Notes under the pieces: generated by a model
The model's input: the letters and a program-made list of their open reading frames with translations, nothing else
Told to the model about the DNA's origin: nothing
Database searches by the model: none
Source of the DNA: Paracoccaceae bacterium
Lineage (GTDB): Bacteria; Pseudomonadota; Alphaproteobacteria; Rhodobacterales; Rhodobacteraceae
Length of the DNA: 64,000 nucleotides
Direction of reading: 5' to 3'
Assembly (NCBI GenBank): GCA_033344815.1
Contig: JAWPMR010000001.1
Coordinates: 668,136 to 732,135 of the forward strand
Part shown: positions 19,915 through 28,399 of the stretch, one piece after another
Layout: each line of letters opens with the position of its first letter
How positions within the stretch are numbered: position 1 is the stretch's first letter
Position numbers and translations under genes: made by a program

Positions 19915-20918
19915 TATCCACCTCCCGTCAGATTGATGCCACTGTGCCAGAGTTACGGCGGCCAGGCGACCTATTCCTTAGGATGATTGTCCAAGGCAGT
20001 TCCCGGTCTGCCACGCGACAAGAAACGACCCGGAAATTTGCCCTTCGGAGTGAAACCGTACGGCAGCCGTTGCGGCTCATCATTTGGCTTATTTCCAGAC
20101 GCTTGTCTCGGGAAAGACCTCTCTTCGAACCATTGCCCCAGAGTTGAAACGAACCGTTCCGCAATTCAAAAGCCAGCCGCGACACAAGCGATCGAAGCGA
20201 AGTCCTGCTGTGATCAGCCAAACACCTGCCATTATACATCAGGAAACTGTCGTTCCACGCGAAAGACGCCGCGTGGTAACCCGTTCCGGTTCGCAAGCAC
20301 GCTGCATCTCCTCCTGGTTGCTTGTTTTAACATCTGGCCCGCCAAGAAACGGCGCGTCTTCAATGTAGTAGAACACCAGAAAACGCACCAATCGGAAGTT
20401 CCCCGCAGAAGAAAGCGGGTGCCGCCTAAAAAAATGTTTTCATCAAGCGAGATGGCAAAATCGCCGATTGGATGGGTGTCTTGCAAAACCACCCTGAATC
20501 TGTCCCCAGAGCGGCATGAAGCGGCATGTGTAACCTTTTTCTCTCAGAGCCGCTGAAGTGCTTCAAACCTGCCTCCATACCGCCTCAAAGCCGCTTTCAA
20601 ACGATGCTCAAGGCGCAATTTTGCAGGATTTTGCGTCCTAAACCGCGAGTTGAGCGTCCCGGTCTGTTTCAGACTTCCCGGAACTTGACGGCCAGACGGC
20701 CGGTTACTCATCTCAGTTAGGAAACTTTTCAACAAAGTTTATTGATGCAGCTTCGGTGGTGAATGGCTTCAACCGCTGCGGTCTTGAGAAACGATGGTGT
20801 CGGGAGAACTGAAGCCCGGGTGGTGATGAACTTCGCAACTCAGGAAAGAGAGGCTAAGTCGCTTGGTAGCCCTGATATCGTTGGCAGCTTCGTATCCCAC
20901 ATTGTGGCGGATATTGGA
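19915..20918. other. One-kilobase gene-free region
   Basis: No gene could be assigned. Several overlapping open frames exist on both strands (longest + frame 19987-20556), but none has recognisable motifs, consistent codon use or a good start, and they interrupt each other. The right end abuts the truncated IS3 OrfB, so the region is probably decayed mobile or displaced DNA. No tRNA or terminator was seen. Confidence 0.5.
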
Positions 20919-21530
20919 TTAAACACAGAACCCGGCCTCCAGTGTATTCGTGACACGCCACGCCAGCAGCTTGCGCCTGTGCCAGTCCAAAATCGCAACC
21001 AGATACAGAAAGTCCCTGCGCATTGGCAGATGGATGATATCAGCGCACCAGACCTGATTGGGTCGATCAACGCGCAACCCGCGCAGTAAGTAGGGGTAAA
21101 TCTTGTGTCCCTTTGCAGCCTTGCTGGGAGTTGGCTTTTGGTAGATCGGCATGAGACCCATTAGCCGCATCTGGCGTCTGATCCGCTTCTTATTAACGCG
21201 GTTACAGTCATTGCGCAGGTGCCATGTCATCTGGCGCACGCCGTAAAACGGCGTTTCTAAGAACTGCTGGTCGATTAGGCGCATCAGACCGAGGTTCATC
21301 TCGCTTTCGCCTTTCGGCTCGTAGAAAAAGAGTGATCGCGAGATGGACAGCAACGCAAATTGTTTACCGACTGACAAACCTTTGAGGTTCGGCTCAATCA
21401 TCTTGCGCCTCACTTACCGGTCCAGGGTTTGAGCTTTCCGGCCAAAAAATCATTGGTCACGGCCAACTTCCAGATCTTGGCGTGCAGGTCTTTGACCTGC
21501 TCTTCGGCCACTTCCTGCGATCTATGGCAT
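20919..21530 (-). pseudogene. Truncated IS3-family element: OrfA tail and OrfB N-terminal half
   Basis: OrfB (20919-21413) encodes 164 residues: an N-terminal helical part (LMRLIDQQFLETPFYGVRQM), an RRLMGL-like segment (RRQMRLMGLMPIYQKP) and the start of the DDE domain with VWCADIIHLPM and the first Asp. It stops after NTLEAGFCV, before the second Asp and the Glu. The OrfA tail (21410-21530) reads AEEQVKDLHAKIWKLA and ends overlapping OrfB, as in IS3 frameshift pairs. The 5' end of OrfA and the 3' half of OrfB are gone, so it is not autonomous. Confidence 0.85.
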
Positions 21531-21840
21531 GTAATGGTCAACGCATATCATTTCGAAAGCAGAGGAGAAGATGCTCTGCAAAGTAAGCATTCTGTGCATG
21601 CCGCGTTGACGCATATTCGGTCGATTTTTCTACCTTCTCGTAAATACGAGCTGCCTCCGTCGCTACTACCGGCTGATCCGGGTTCTCCTCCAAGAAATTA
21701 GTGCTTTGATAAATTCTGAAGGTGGCATTGTTGAAATCGGAGACCGCTGATGTCTTGGCACTTCCACCTCTTCACAATACAGACACCCCGCCCCTTTACC
21801 CCCCGCACACCAAACCTTATATAAACACTAAGGAACACAA
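21531..21840. other. Remnant-like region between IS3 debris and sufT
   Basis: On the - strand, a frame open from 21771 to TGA 21538 reads FRIYQSTNFLEENPDQPVV and EKVEKSTEYASTRHAQNAYF, which looks locally like protein but has no start and no family I recognise. The segment GGCATTGTTGAAATCGGAG (21724-21742) resembles an IS end. The promoter of sufT probably lies at 21780-21840, where an AT-rich TTATATAAACAC occurs. Confidence 0.4.
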
Positions 21841-21852
21841 TTGAGGCTATCA

Positions 21853-22215
21853 ATGGACAACACATCCGAACCGTTAGAAGGCGCGCCGCTGATCGCACCC
21901 TCAACCACTGATCACCCGCTGTATGAGCAGGTCGTTGAGGCCTGTCGTTCGGTGTATGACCCCGAAATACCGGTCAATATCTATGAATTAGGCTTGATCT
22001 ATACCGTTGATATCAATGAGCAAAGCGAAGTCGCAATCAAGATGTCACTGACGGCACCTGGCTGCCCTGTCGCCGGTGAAATGCCAGGTTGGGTTGCTGA
22101 TGCAGTTGAGCCCATCGCGGGCGTGAAACAAGTGGATGTGGAACTCGTATGGGAACCACCCTGGGGTATGGACATGATGTCGGACGAGGCGCGTCTAGAG
22201 CTTGGCTTCATGTAA
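21853..22215 (+). CDS. sufT: SufT-like DUF59/MIP18-family protein
   Basis: A 120-residue MIP18/DUF59 protein: VYDPEIPVNIYELGLIY (~35-51), then MSLTAPGCPVAGEMPGWV with the conserved Cys, and VDVELVWEPPWGMDMMS near the C-terminus. SufT-type proteins help mature iron-sulfur proteins. I chose ATG 21853 (GAGG eight nt upstream) over the in-frame TTG 21841. In Rhodobacterales this gene usually ends the suf operon between sufS and sufA. Here the upstream suf genes are absent from the window and IS debris takes their place. Confidence 0.88.
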   Translation: MDNTSEPLEGAPLIAPSTTDHPLYEQVVEACRSVYDPEIPVNIYELGLIYTVDINEQSEVAIKMSLTAPGCPVAGEMPGWVADAVEPIAGVKQVDVELVWEPPWGMDMMSDEARLELGFM

Positions 22216-22224
22216 CTCGCCTCC

Positions 22225-22791
22225 ATGAAAACCGAAAAACAAAAGATGATTGCCGGTGAGTTATACCGGGCTGGTGATCCGGAACTGGTGAGGGATCGCG
22301 CCAGAAGTCAGGACCTTCAACGACAATACAATGCAACCATCGTGTCCGATGCTTTGGATCGTAAATCCATTTTGAATCAGTGGCTTGGAAGTCGAGGTTC
22401 ATCTGGATCTATCCGTACACCATTTTACGTTGATTACGGCTACAACATCCACCTGGGGGACGACGTGTTCTTCAACTATGGATGCGTATTGCTTGACGGC
22501 TGCGCCATCCACATCGGGGACAAAACGCAAGTGGGGCCGATGGTGCAAATCCTCACAGCCGACCATCCCCGCAACGCTGAAGACCGCGACGCCGGGCTGG
22601 AGTTCAGCCAGGAGATTCACATTGGGCGCAACGTCTGGATTGGTGGTGGTGCAATGATCCTGCCGGGTGTGACAATCGGCGATGACGCAATTATCGGTGC
22701 CGGTTCAATTGTGACGCGGGATGTGGCAGCGGGTGCAACGGTTGCAGGAAATCCGGCGCGCGTCCTTGTTCCACGCAGCGATATTGCCTAA
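22225..22791 (+). CDS. Maltose/galactoside-type O-acetyltransferase (left-handed beta-helix)
   Basis: A 188-residue hexapeptide-repeat acetyltransferase. The N-terminal Mac domain (KMIAGELYRAGDPELVRDR) is followed by hexapeptide turns: IHLGDDVFFNYGCVLLDG, IGDKTQVGPMVQILTADHP (with the catalytic His), IHIGRNVWIGGGAMILPG and IGAGSIVTRDVAAGATVAG. It uses acetyl-CoA to acetylate a sugar. It starts 9 bp after sufT and ends 22 bp before sufA, so it is probably cotranscribed with them, an unusual place for this family. Confidence 0.88.
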   Translation: MKTEKQKMIAGELYRAGDPELVRDRARSQDLQRQYNATIVSDALDRKSILNQWLGSRGSSGSIRTPFYVDYGYNIHLGDDVFFNYGCVLLDGCAIHIGDKTQVGPMVQILTADHPRNAEDRDAGLEFSQEIHIGRNVWIGGGAMILPGVTIGDDAIIGAGSIVTRDVAAGATVAGNPARVLVPRSDIA

Positions 22792-22813
22792 ATTAACGTC
22801 AAAGGAGACTTCC

Positions 22814-23158
22814 ATGTTTGGCATTCCCGGCAAGCAAGCCGTTACATTGACCCCAAAAGCGGCGTCTCAGGTATCAAAGCTCATGACCTCTGCCGGCCAT
22901 GCCGGGCTGCGCATTGGCGTCAAAAAAGGCGGCTGTGCGGGCATGGAATACACGATGGAATACGTTGAGGAGACCGATCCCAACGATGAGGTGGTCGAAC
23001 AGGACGGCGCCCGTGTCATGATCGCCCCGATGGCGCAAATGTTTCTGTTTGGCACAGAAATCGACTATGAAACCTCACTGCTGGAAAGCGGGTTCAAGTT
23101 TCGCAACCCCAATGTGACCGAGGCCTGTGGGTGTGGCGAGTCGATCAAGTTCGGCTGA
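22814..23158 (+). CDS. sufA: A-type iron-sulfur assembly protein (SufA/IscA family)
   Basis: A 114-residue A-type carrier. The three conserved cysteines are in GGCAGMEY (~37) and the C-terminal EACGCGESI (CxC). It receives or transfers Fe-S clusters to apo-proteins. ATG 22814 is preceded by AAAGGAG (22801-22807). It follows sufT and the acetyltransferase, and its 3' end is 3 bp from the convergent oxygenase gene. SufA versus IscA or ErpA cannot be decided by sequence alone; sufT nearby favours the Suf system. Confidence 0.9.
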   Translation: MFGIPGKQAVTLTPKAASQVSKLMTSAGHAGLRIGVKKGGCAGMEYTMEYVEETDPNDEVVEQDGARVMIAPMAQMFLFGTEIDYETSLLESGFKFRNPNVTEACGCGESIKFG

Positions 23159-23161
23159 TCA

Positions 23162-24067
23162 CTACGTCCGCTGCAAATGCACATAAGTCTCGGAAAAGCG
23201 CCGGGACAAATGGTCCCCTGCTAGCAGAACCTCACCTGTGCCGCGCGGCGCAATGTTCGTGTCATAAGATGGATTGAAGAACAAAGGTATCGAGATGCGT
23301 TCGCGATCTGTGCCAATCACGCGGTGTGGCGTGGCCTTCACCAAACCGTCCGTCCAAATCTCCATCATCTCGCCGAAATTGATCACAAACTCACCCGGCG
23401 GCGCAGAGACAGGGATCCAGCCGCCGCTCCTTTTACGCACTTCAAGCCCCGCATTCCCATCCGTGGCCAGCAGGGTGAGGCACCCGTAATCCGTGTGGGT
23501 TGCAATCCCAAAATCACGTTCCGTCGCCCAAGAGGGTCGCGCCGGATAATAGTTGCCGCGTAACAGCGCCATCGGCGTTTCAAACGACGGGTCGAAATAA
23601 TCATCAGGTGCGTCAATTGCGCGGGCGATTCCCCGCAAAACCACCATCGCGACACCGCGTGCATGATCATAATAACGCTCAATGTCGCGCTGGAATTCGG
23701 GCAAGCCGTGGGGCCACTGGTTTGGCGCATAAACAGGAAGATCACTGCGCGGGTCCTCAGCAGGCAGGGTAAAACCACTGTCGAAAAACTGTTTGAAGTC
23801 CGGGTTTGCGTTGGGGTCGACTTGTTCGGAACCCGACGCGCCCCAACCCCGGTTTGCCCCGGTTTTCGCCATGTCGATGGATGCCTTATCTGCCTCGGGC
23901 AACAAAAAAAACCTGCGATACTGCGCCAAGACGTCCTGCATGCGGGCGGGCGTCAAAGCGGTATTGAACACTGTGAAAAATCCGATGCCAGTGGCAGCCT
24001 CACGCAATTGCGCAAGTGTTTGCGCATCACCCGCAGCCAGTAGTGCCGCATCTAATCTGGGGATCAT
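23162..24067 (-). CDS. Isopenicillin N synthase-like 2-oxoglutarate/Fe(II) oxygenase
   Basis: A 301-residue double-stranded beta-helix oxygenase. The N-terminal DIOX_N region (LREAATGIGFFTVFNTAL) precedes the core with the iron ligands HTDYG (~195-199) and HRV (~251), and the RISIPLFFNPSYD segment that carries the 2-oxoglutarate-binding Arg. I chose ATG 24067 (GGAG upstream) over the long upstream extension. It probably hydroxylates a small molecule. It lies convergent with sufA and divergent from tpiA, with no pathway clue. Substrate unknown. Confidence 0.85.
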   Translation of the reverse strand: MIPRLDAALLAAGDAQTLAQLREAATGIGFFTVFNTALTPARMQDVLAQYRRFFLLPEADKASIDMAKTGANRGWGASGSEQVDPNANPDFKQFFDSGFTLPAEDPRSDLPVYAPNQWPHGLPEFQRDIERYYDHARGVAMVVLRGIARAIDAPDDYFDPSFETPMALLRGNYYPARPSWATERDFGIATHTDYGCLTLLATDGNAGLEVRKRSGGWIPVSAPPGEFVINFGEMMEIWTDGLVKATPHRVIGTDRERISIPLFFNPSYDTNIAPRGTGEVLLAGDHLSRRFSETYVHLQRT

Positions 24068-24192
24068 AGCTGTCTCCAACGTCCTCGTTTGTGCCAGTGC
24101 CATAGCGCGCCAGCCTGTGCAAGCGATGCGCGCTGATTGCCGCCAGCCAGTCTGGCTGTTACCACAGGGGCAAATCAACACAGGAGCGTTTC

Positions 24193-24945
24193 ATGCGGCG
24201 GAAAATGGCAGCGGGCAATTGGAAAATGAACGGTACTCAGGATAGCCTTGGCGTGCTGGATAGCCTTAGCACGGCGCATGGTGATCACCCCTGTGACATC
24301 GTGATCTGCCCCCCGCATCCGCTGCTGATTCCTGCCGCGACACGCTGCAGCGATGGGCCCGTTTCAATTGGGGCGCAAGATTGCCACGCAGCAGCCAAAG
24401 GTGCGTTCACAGGCGATATCAGCGCCGGAATGATTGCTGATACCGGCGCGGGCCATGTGATTGTGGGGCATTCCGAACGGCGTGAGGCCTACGGCGACAC
24501 CGACGCACAGGTGCGATCCAAGGCCGAAGCAATACAAGCAGCTGGTTTGATCGCGATTGTCTGCATCGGGGAAAGCCTGGCACAACGCGAGGCCGGCGCG
24601 GCACTGCCCGTGCTCAAGGCACAACTCGCAGGCTCCGTGCCCGCAGGCAGCAAGGGTGCCAATCTGGTGGTGGCCTATGAGCCGATCTGGGCCATTGGCA
24701 CCGGCAAGATCCCGACGCTTGAGCAGATCGGCGAGGTTCATGGCGTCTTGCGCGCTGAACTCGTCGCACGCTTTGGAGCGCAAGGTGATGCGATCCGCTT
24801 GCTTTATGGCGGGTCGGTCAAACCTGGCAATGCAGCCGAGATATTTGGTACCCCGAATGTGGATGGTGCCCTGGTTGGTGGCGCCAGCCTCAAAGCAGAG
24901 GATTTCTCACCAATCATCGACGCGCTGGCTCAAAGCCAAGAGTAA
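24193..24945 (+). CDS. tpiA: Triosephosphate isomerase
   Basis: A 250-residue TIM barrel: AGNWKMNG (Asn and Lys of the active site), the catalytic His in IVGHSERR (~92), the catalytic Glu in AYEPIWAIGTG (~161) and the phosphate-binding LLYGGSVKPGNA near the end. It interconverts dihydroxyacetone phosphate and glyceraldehyde 3-phosphate. It stands alone, not beside gap or pgk, and gap is 32 kb away in this window. The ribosome-binding site AGGAGCG is upstream. Confidence 0.97.
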   Translation: MRRKMAAGNWKMNGTQDSLGVLDSLSTAHGDHPCDIVICPPHPLLIPAATRCSDGPVSIGAQDCHAAAKGAFTGDISAGMIADTGAGHVIVGHSERREAYGDTDAQVRSKAEAIQAAGLIAIVCIGESLAQREAGAALPVLKAQLAGSVPAGSKGANLVVAYEPIWAIGTGKIPTLEQIGEVHGVLRAELVARFGAQGDAIRLLYGGSVKPGNAAEIFGTPNVDGALVGGASLKAEDFSPIIDALAQSQE

Positions 24946-24952
24946 GTTCTTT

Positions 24953-25001
24953 TGGCCGCAAATACTCCGGGGGAGGCCGCACGGCCGGGGGCAGCGCCCC
25001 C
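24953..25001. repeat. GC-rich tandem-hairpin element after tpiA
   Basis: The element begins GGCCGCAAATACTCCGGGGG, contains a GGCCG-CA-CGGCC hairpin (24975-24986) and ends with GGGGGC-AGC-GCCCCC (24987-25001). Similar elements are common at gene ends in Rhodobacterales by my general recollection. It lies between tpiA (+) and dctM (-), so it may terminate both. No T-run. Confidence 0.55.
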
Positions 25002-25014
25002 AACCACGCGATGC

Positions 25015-26394
25015 TTACTTGATGATGATTTCAGGCCCCATCACCAGCGTTGGCAACCATGTCGAAATGATCGGGATGTAGGTCACCATGATCAGGAACA
25101 CAAAAAGCACCGCCGTAAACGGCAGCGCCGCCTTGACCACTGACATCATTGGCATGTTGGCCACACCCGAGGTCACAAAGAGGTTCAGACCCACAGGCGG
25201 TGTGATCATCCCGATCTCCATGTTTACCACCATGATGATACCAAGGTGAATGGGATCAATGCCCAGTTCAATGGCAATCGGGAACACCAACGGCGCGACA
25301 ATCACCAGCAGGCCCGAGGGCTCCATAAACTGGCCGCCAATCAACAGGATGACGTTGACGATCACCAAAAAGATGATCGGCCCGAACCCTGCATCCAGCA
25401 TCGCGGAGGCAATCTGCTGGGGGATCTGCTCATCGGTCAGCACGTGTTTCAGGATCAGCGCATTGGCGATGATGAACATCAGTGTCACAGTCAGTTTGCC
25501 CGCTTCAAACAGGGTGTTCTTGGTATCACGGTGAAAGAAGGCGGTGATCAATGCGATGGGCTTGCGCATCAACGTGAGATTTTGCTCCGCGTCGCCTTTG
25601 ACATGCAAGGGTCCCATATCCCGGTAAACGAAACTCGCAATGAAGAAGGCATAGACCGCAGCCACAGCGGCGGCCTCCGTCGGCGTGAAAATACCGCCAT
25701 AAATACCGCCCAGAATGATCACGATCAGAAACAGGCCCCAACCAGCCTCGCGCCCCGCCTCAAAGACTTCGCCCCAGCCGCGCCACTCACCCTTGGGCAG
25801 ATCACGAACACGGGCGATGATGTAAATAGTGATCATCAGCATGGAGCCTGCCATGACGCCCGGAATGACCCCGGCCAGAAACATGCGCCCCACTGAGACA
25901 TCTGTGGCAGACGCGTAGACCACCATGACAATGGAGGGCGGGATCAGGATGCCGAGCGTCCCTGCATTGGCGATCACGCCTGCTGCAAAATCCTTGGTAT
26001 ATCCGACCTGACGCATGCCTGCGATCACGATGGAACCGATCGCAACCACCGTGGCAGGTGACGACCCCGACAGTGCAGCAAAAAGCATACAGGCAAAGAC
26101 ACCTGCGATCGCCAGGCCACCGGGAAAATGCCCCACCAAAGCGATGGAAAATCGGATGATGCGCCGGGCCACACCGCCCGTTGACATAAAGCTGGAGGCG
26201 AGGATGAAAAACGGAATGGCGAGCAGGGTATAATGCCCCGCCATCGCCTGAAACAAGGTCTGAGCAATGGAGGCCAAGGATGTATCACTGAGCACCAGAA
26301 GGAACACGATCGAGGACATGCCAAGGCTGATCGCGATTGGCACGCCAACCAGCATCAGGCCCACTACCATGGAAAAAAGGACTGCTACTTCCAT
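25015..26394 (-). CDS. dctM: TRAP transporter large permease (DctM type)
   Basis: A 459-residue, very hydrophobic protein with about 12-13 membrane segments. It has DctM features such as ILASSFMSTGGVARRII, SGSSPATVVAIGSIVI, GTLGILIPPSIVMVVYA (~155) and GLNLFVTSG near the C-terminus. It is 30-40 residues longer than typical DctM; the extra length is in a cytoplasmic loop (~250-300, with FHRDTKNTLFEAGK). It forms the sodium-driven channel with DctQ and receives substrate from DctP. Gap to dctQ is 3 bp. Confidence 0.95.
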   Translation of the reverse strand: MEVAVLFSMVVGLMLVGVPIAISLGMSSIVFLLVLSDTSLASIAQTLFQAMAGHYTLLAIPFFILASSFMSTGGVARRIIRFSIALVGHFPGGLAIAGVFACMLFAALSGSSPATVVAIGSIVIAGMRQVGYTKDFAAGVIANAGTLGILIPPSIVMVVYASATDVSVGRMFLAGVIPGVMAGSMLMITIYIIARVRDLPKGEWRGWGEVFEAGREAGWGLFLIVIILGGIYGGIFTPTEAAAVAAVYAFFIASFVYRDMGPLHVKGDAEQNLTLMRKPIALITAFFHRDTKNTLFEAGKLTVTLMFIIANALILKHVLTDEQIPQQIASAMLDAGFGPIIFLVIVNVILLIGGQFMEPSGLLVIVAPLVFPIAIELGIDPIHLGIIMVVNMEIGMITPPVGLNLFVTSGVANMPMMSVVKAALPFTAVLFVFLIMVTYIPIISTWLPTLVMGPEIIIK

Positions 26395-26397
26395 GGG

Positions 26398-27078
26398 TTA
26401 ATTCCCTTTGTTCATGTGTTTGACCGCTTCCACTTCGTCTTCGGCTTCATGGCTGACGATCAGGCTTGTGGTCTCGCCCCGTGCAAGCCGAAGAGTGGCC
26501 TGAATGAAGCGAAAGAGCAGCAGGGCAATGCCGAAAGGCAACATCGCATAGGGGATAAACCGTGGAATTTTTTCATAGGCTTCGCCTTGATTGAAGATCG
26601 GCTCGATCCAGCGCAGCCACTCCGGTATGGGGATGTCGACGACTTCATACCAGGCTTGATCCCGGCTGTTTTCAAACCCCGTGGGGAACCAGCGTCCGGA
26701 GGTTGCATCAAGCCCCGCAAAAGGCGCCCAGTAATCCCAGGCGCCCTTCAGCACAAGTGCTGCGTAGCACAGGCAGATGGATGCCGCAAAAAGCGCCAGA
26801 ATGCGTCGGGTGGGCGCTGAGAAGAGGTTGATCACCGCATCCACACCCAGATGGGCAGTGACCTTGACGCAATAACTGACACCAAACAGTACCAGCCAGG
26901 CAAATAGAAACGTCACCGCTTCCAAACCCCAGATAATGCCGGTGTTGAAGCCATAGCGCAGAACCACATTGATGAATGTGAGAAGGGTCATTAATCCGAG
27001 GATCAGTGCAATTGCCGTCTCCTCAATCTCGTTCACGATCCGACCCAGAACCGTTTCCGCCTCATAGGAATGCGCCAT
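26398..27078 (-). CDS. dctQ: TRAP transporter small permease (DctQ type)
   Basis: A 226-residue membrane protein with four segments (ETAIALILGLMTLLTFINVVLRYG; WGLEAVTFLFAWLVLFG; ILALFAASICLCYAALVL; IPYAMLPFGIALLLF). A ~60-residue hydrophilic loop sits between the third and fourth segments, which makes it longer than the usual DctQ. I chose ATG 27078 (MAHSYEAETVLGRI). Downstream of dctP (69-bp gap) and upstream of dctM. Confidence 0.92.
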   Translation of the reverse strand: MAHSYEAETVLGRIVNEIEETAIALILGLMTLLTFINVVLRYGFNTGIIWGLEAVTFLFAWLVLFGVSYCVKVTAHLGVDAVINLFSAPTRRILALFAASICLCYAALVLKGAWDYWAPFAGLDATSGRWFPTGFENSRDQAWYEVVDIPIPEWLRWIEPIFNQGEAYEKIPRFIPYAMLPFGIALLLFRFIQATLRLARGETTSLIVSHEAEDEVEAVKHMNKGN

Positions 27079-27147
27079 GCGCCCCCCTCCCCCTATATGG
27101 TCCCGCCGGCCCACGGAATGCGGGCCGGCGGGCATATCGCTTGTACT

Positions 27148-28149
27148 TTAGAAGCCGGCGTTGATCGCCTGAGCCGCGTCGATGTTCTCCTGACCGACGT
27201 CGTCCTTGAACTGCTCCCAGACCGGCTTCATGGTCGCGACCCATTCGGCGCGCCCAGCATCGTCCAATTGACGTACCACACCGCCCGCCGCGATGATTTC
27301 GGCCTTTGCCTGATCATTCACAGCAGTGGATTCAGCGTTTCGCACTTCGGTCACTTCGGTAATGATCGTTGCGAGCTGGTCGCGGACATCAGCATCCAGC
27401 GCATCCCACCAATCGGTGGATGTCACGACCATATAGTCAATGATCCCGTGGTTGGTTTCGGTGATCCCGTCCTGAACTTCAAAGAACTTCTGACCATAGA
27501 TGTTGGACCACGTGTTCTCCTGCCCGTCCACAACGCCGGTTTGCAGCGCACCGTAGACTTCGGAAAACGCCATCGGCTGGGGTGAACCACCTAGTGCCGC
27601 CATCTGCGCCTTCAGCACGTCAGAGTTTTGGACACGGAATTTCAGACCATTGGCATCGGACGGGCTGTTGAGCGGCACATTTGCCGACATCTGTTTCATG
27701 CCGTTGTGCCAGAATGCCAATCCCAAAAGACCACGACGGGTCATGGATTCCTTCATCGCCTGACCAGTTTCAGAGACCTGAAACGCGTCAACCGCCTCGA
27801 TGTTCTTGAACATGAAAGGCAGATCAAAGATGCGGAACACTTTGGTAAATTGTTCAAATTTGGACAGTGAGGGCGCCGCCAGTTGCACGTCGCCCTGAAG
27901 CAAGGCCTCGAGCACCTGATCATCATTGTACAGTGTTGAATTCGGGAAGACTTCGAGACAAGCCTTGCCATTCATTTCTTCATTCACCCGCGTTTGTAAA
28001 AGAGACGCGGCAATGCCCTTGGGGTGGCGGTCAGTGTTGGTCACATGGCTGAACTTGATAACGATCTCTCCATCGTCGCAGGCTGCAGCCACAGCTGAGG
28101 CGCTGACAGTCAGGGTCAACGCCGTAAGGGCAGCGGTCATAATCTTCAT
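27148..28149 (-). CDS. dctP: TRAP transporter periplasmic binding protein (DctP type)
   Basis: A 333-residue protein with a signal peptide (MKIMTAALTALTLTVSASAVAAA) and a DctP fold: VIKFSHVTNTDRHPKGIAA near the N-terminus, the conserved Arg in GLKFRVQNSDVLKAQ, the ALGGSPQPMAFSEVYGALQTGVVDGQENTWSN core and a C-terminal helical region. The FRVQ Arg is the carboxylate-binding residue of the family, so an organic acid is likely, probably a C4-dicarboxylate because DctB/DctD-type genes sit upstream. It is the first gene of the dctPQM operon. Confidence 0.94.
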   Translation of the reverse strand: MKIMTAALTALTLTVSASAVAAACDDGEIVIKFSHVTNTDRHPKGIAASLLQTRVNEEMNGKACLEVFPNSTLYNDDQVLEALLQGDVQLAAPSLSKFEQFTKVFRIFDLPFMFKNIEAVDAFQVSETGQAMKESMTRRGLLGLAFWHNGMKQMSANVPLNSPSDANGLKFRVQNSDVLKAQMAALGGSPQPMAFSEVYGALQTGVVDGQENTWSNIYGQKFFEVQDGITETNHGIIDYMVVTSTDWWDALDADVRDQLATIITEVTEVRNAESTAVNDQAKAEIIAAGGVVRQLDDAGRAEWVATMKPVWEQFKDDVGQENIDAAQAINAGF

Positions 28150-28399
28150 GAGGTTTCCTCCCAGAAACGTTTATTTTTGATCTTTCACCGGGCACCGCAA
28201 GAAACGATGCGCTGCCTTGTATAAAATAGCCGTAACCTCCCAAGCGCAAGGCTTATGAAAATTCAGGCCAAAAAAACCACTTTCTTGTTATTAATCATTA
28301 CTATATCGGAATTTCTTTATGTATTTTTTTTCGTCAAAAATCCCGACCATGTGCGATCGACCACACGAAGGATGTGAACTTTGTGCGAAAATCCGCACA
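28150..28399. promoter_or_regulatory. Leader and control region of dctPQM
   Basis: This 250-bp AT-rich gap separates dctP from the dctBD operon upstream; both are transcribed leftwards. TGTGCGAAAATCCGCACA (28382-28399) is a 6-bp palindrome directly after the dctD stop; TGTGCGATCG occurs again at 28350-28359. These may be regulator-binding sites. I looked for a GG-N10-GC sigma-54 promoter on the - strand and did not find a convincing one. Confidence 0.4.

Noticed and set aside
19987-20556. A 189-codon + strand open frame between the monooxygenase and IS debris
   Set aside because: Cys- and Arg-rich translation without motifs; other strands are as open. It is treated as non-coding remnant.
28150-28399. 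Sigma-54 promoter upstream of dctP
   Set aside because: No GG-N10-GC arrangement was convincing; the closest (TGGTCGGGATTTTTGAC on the - strand) has wrong spacing and lacks the -12 GC.
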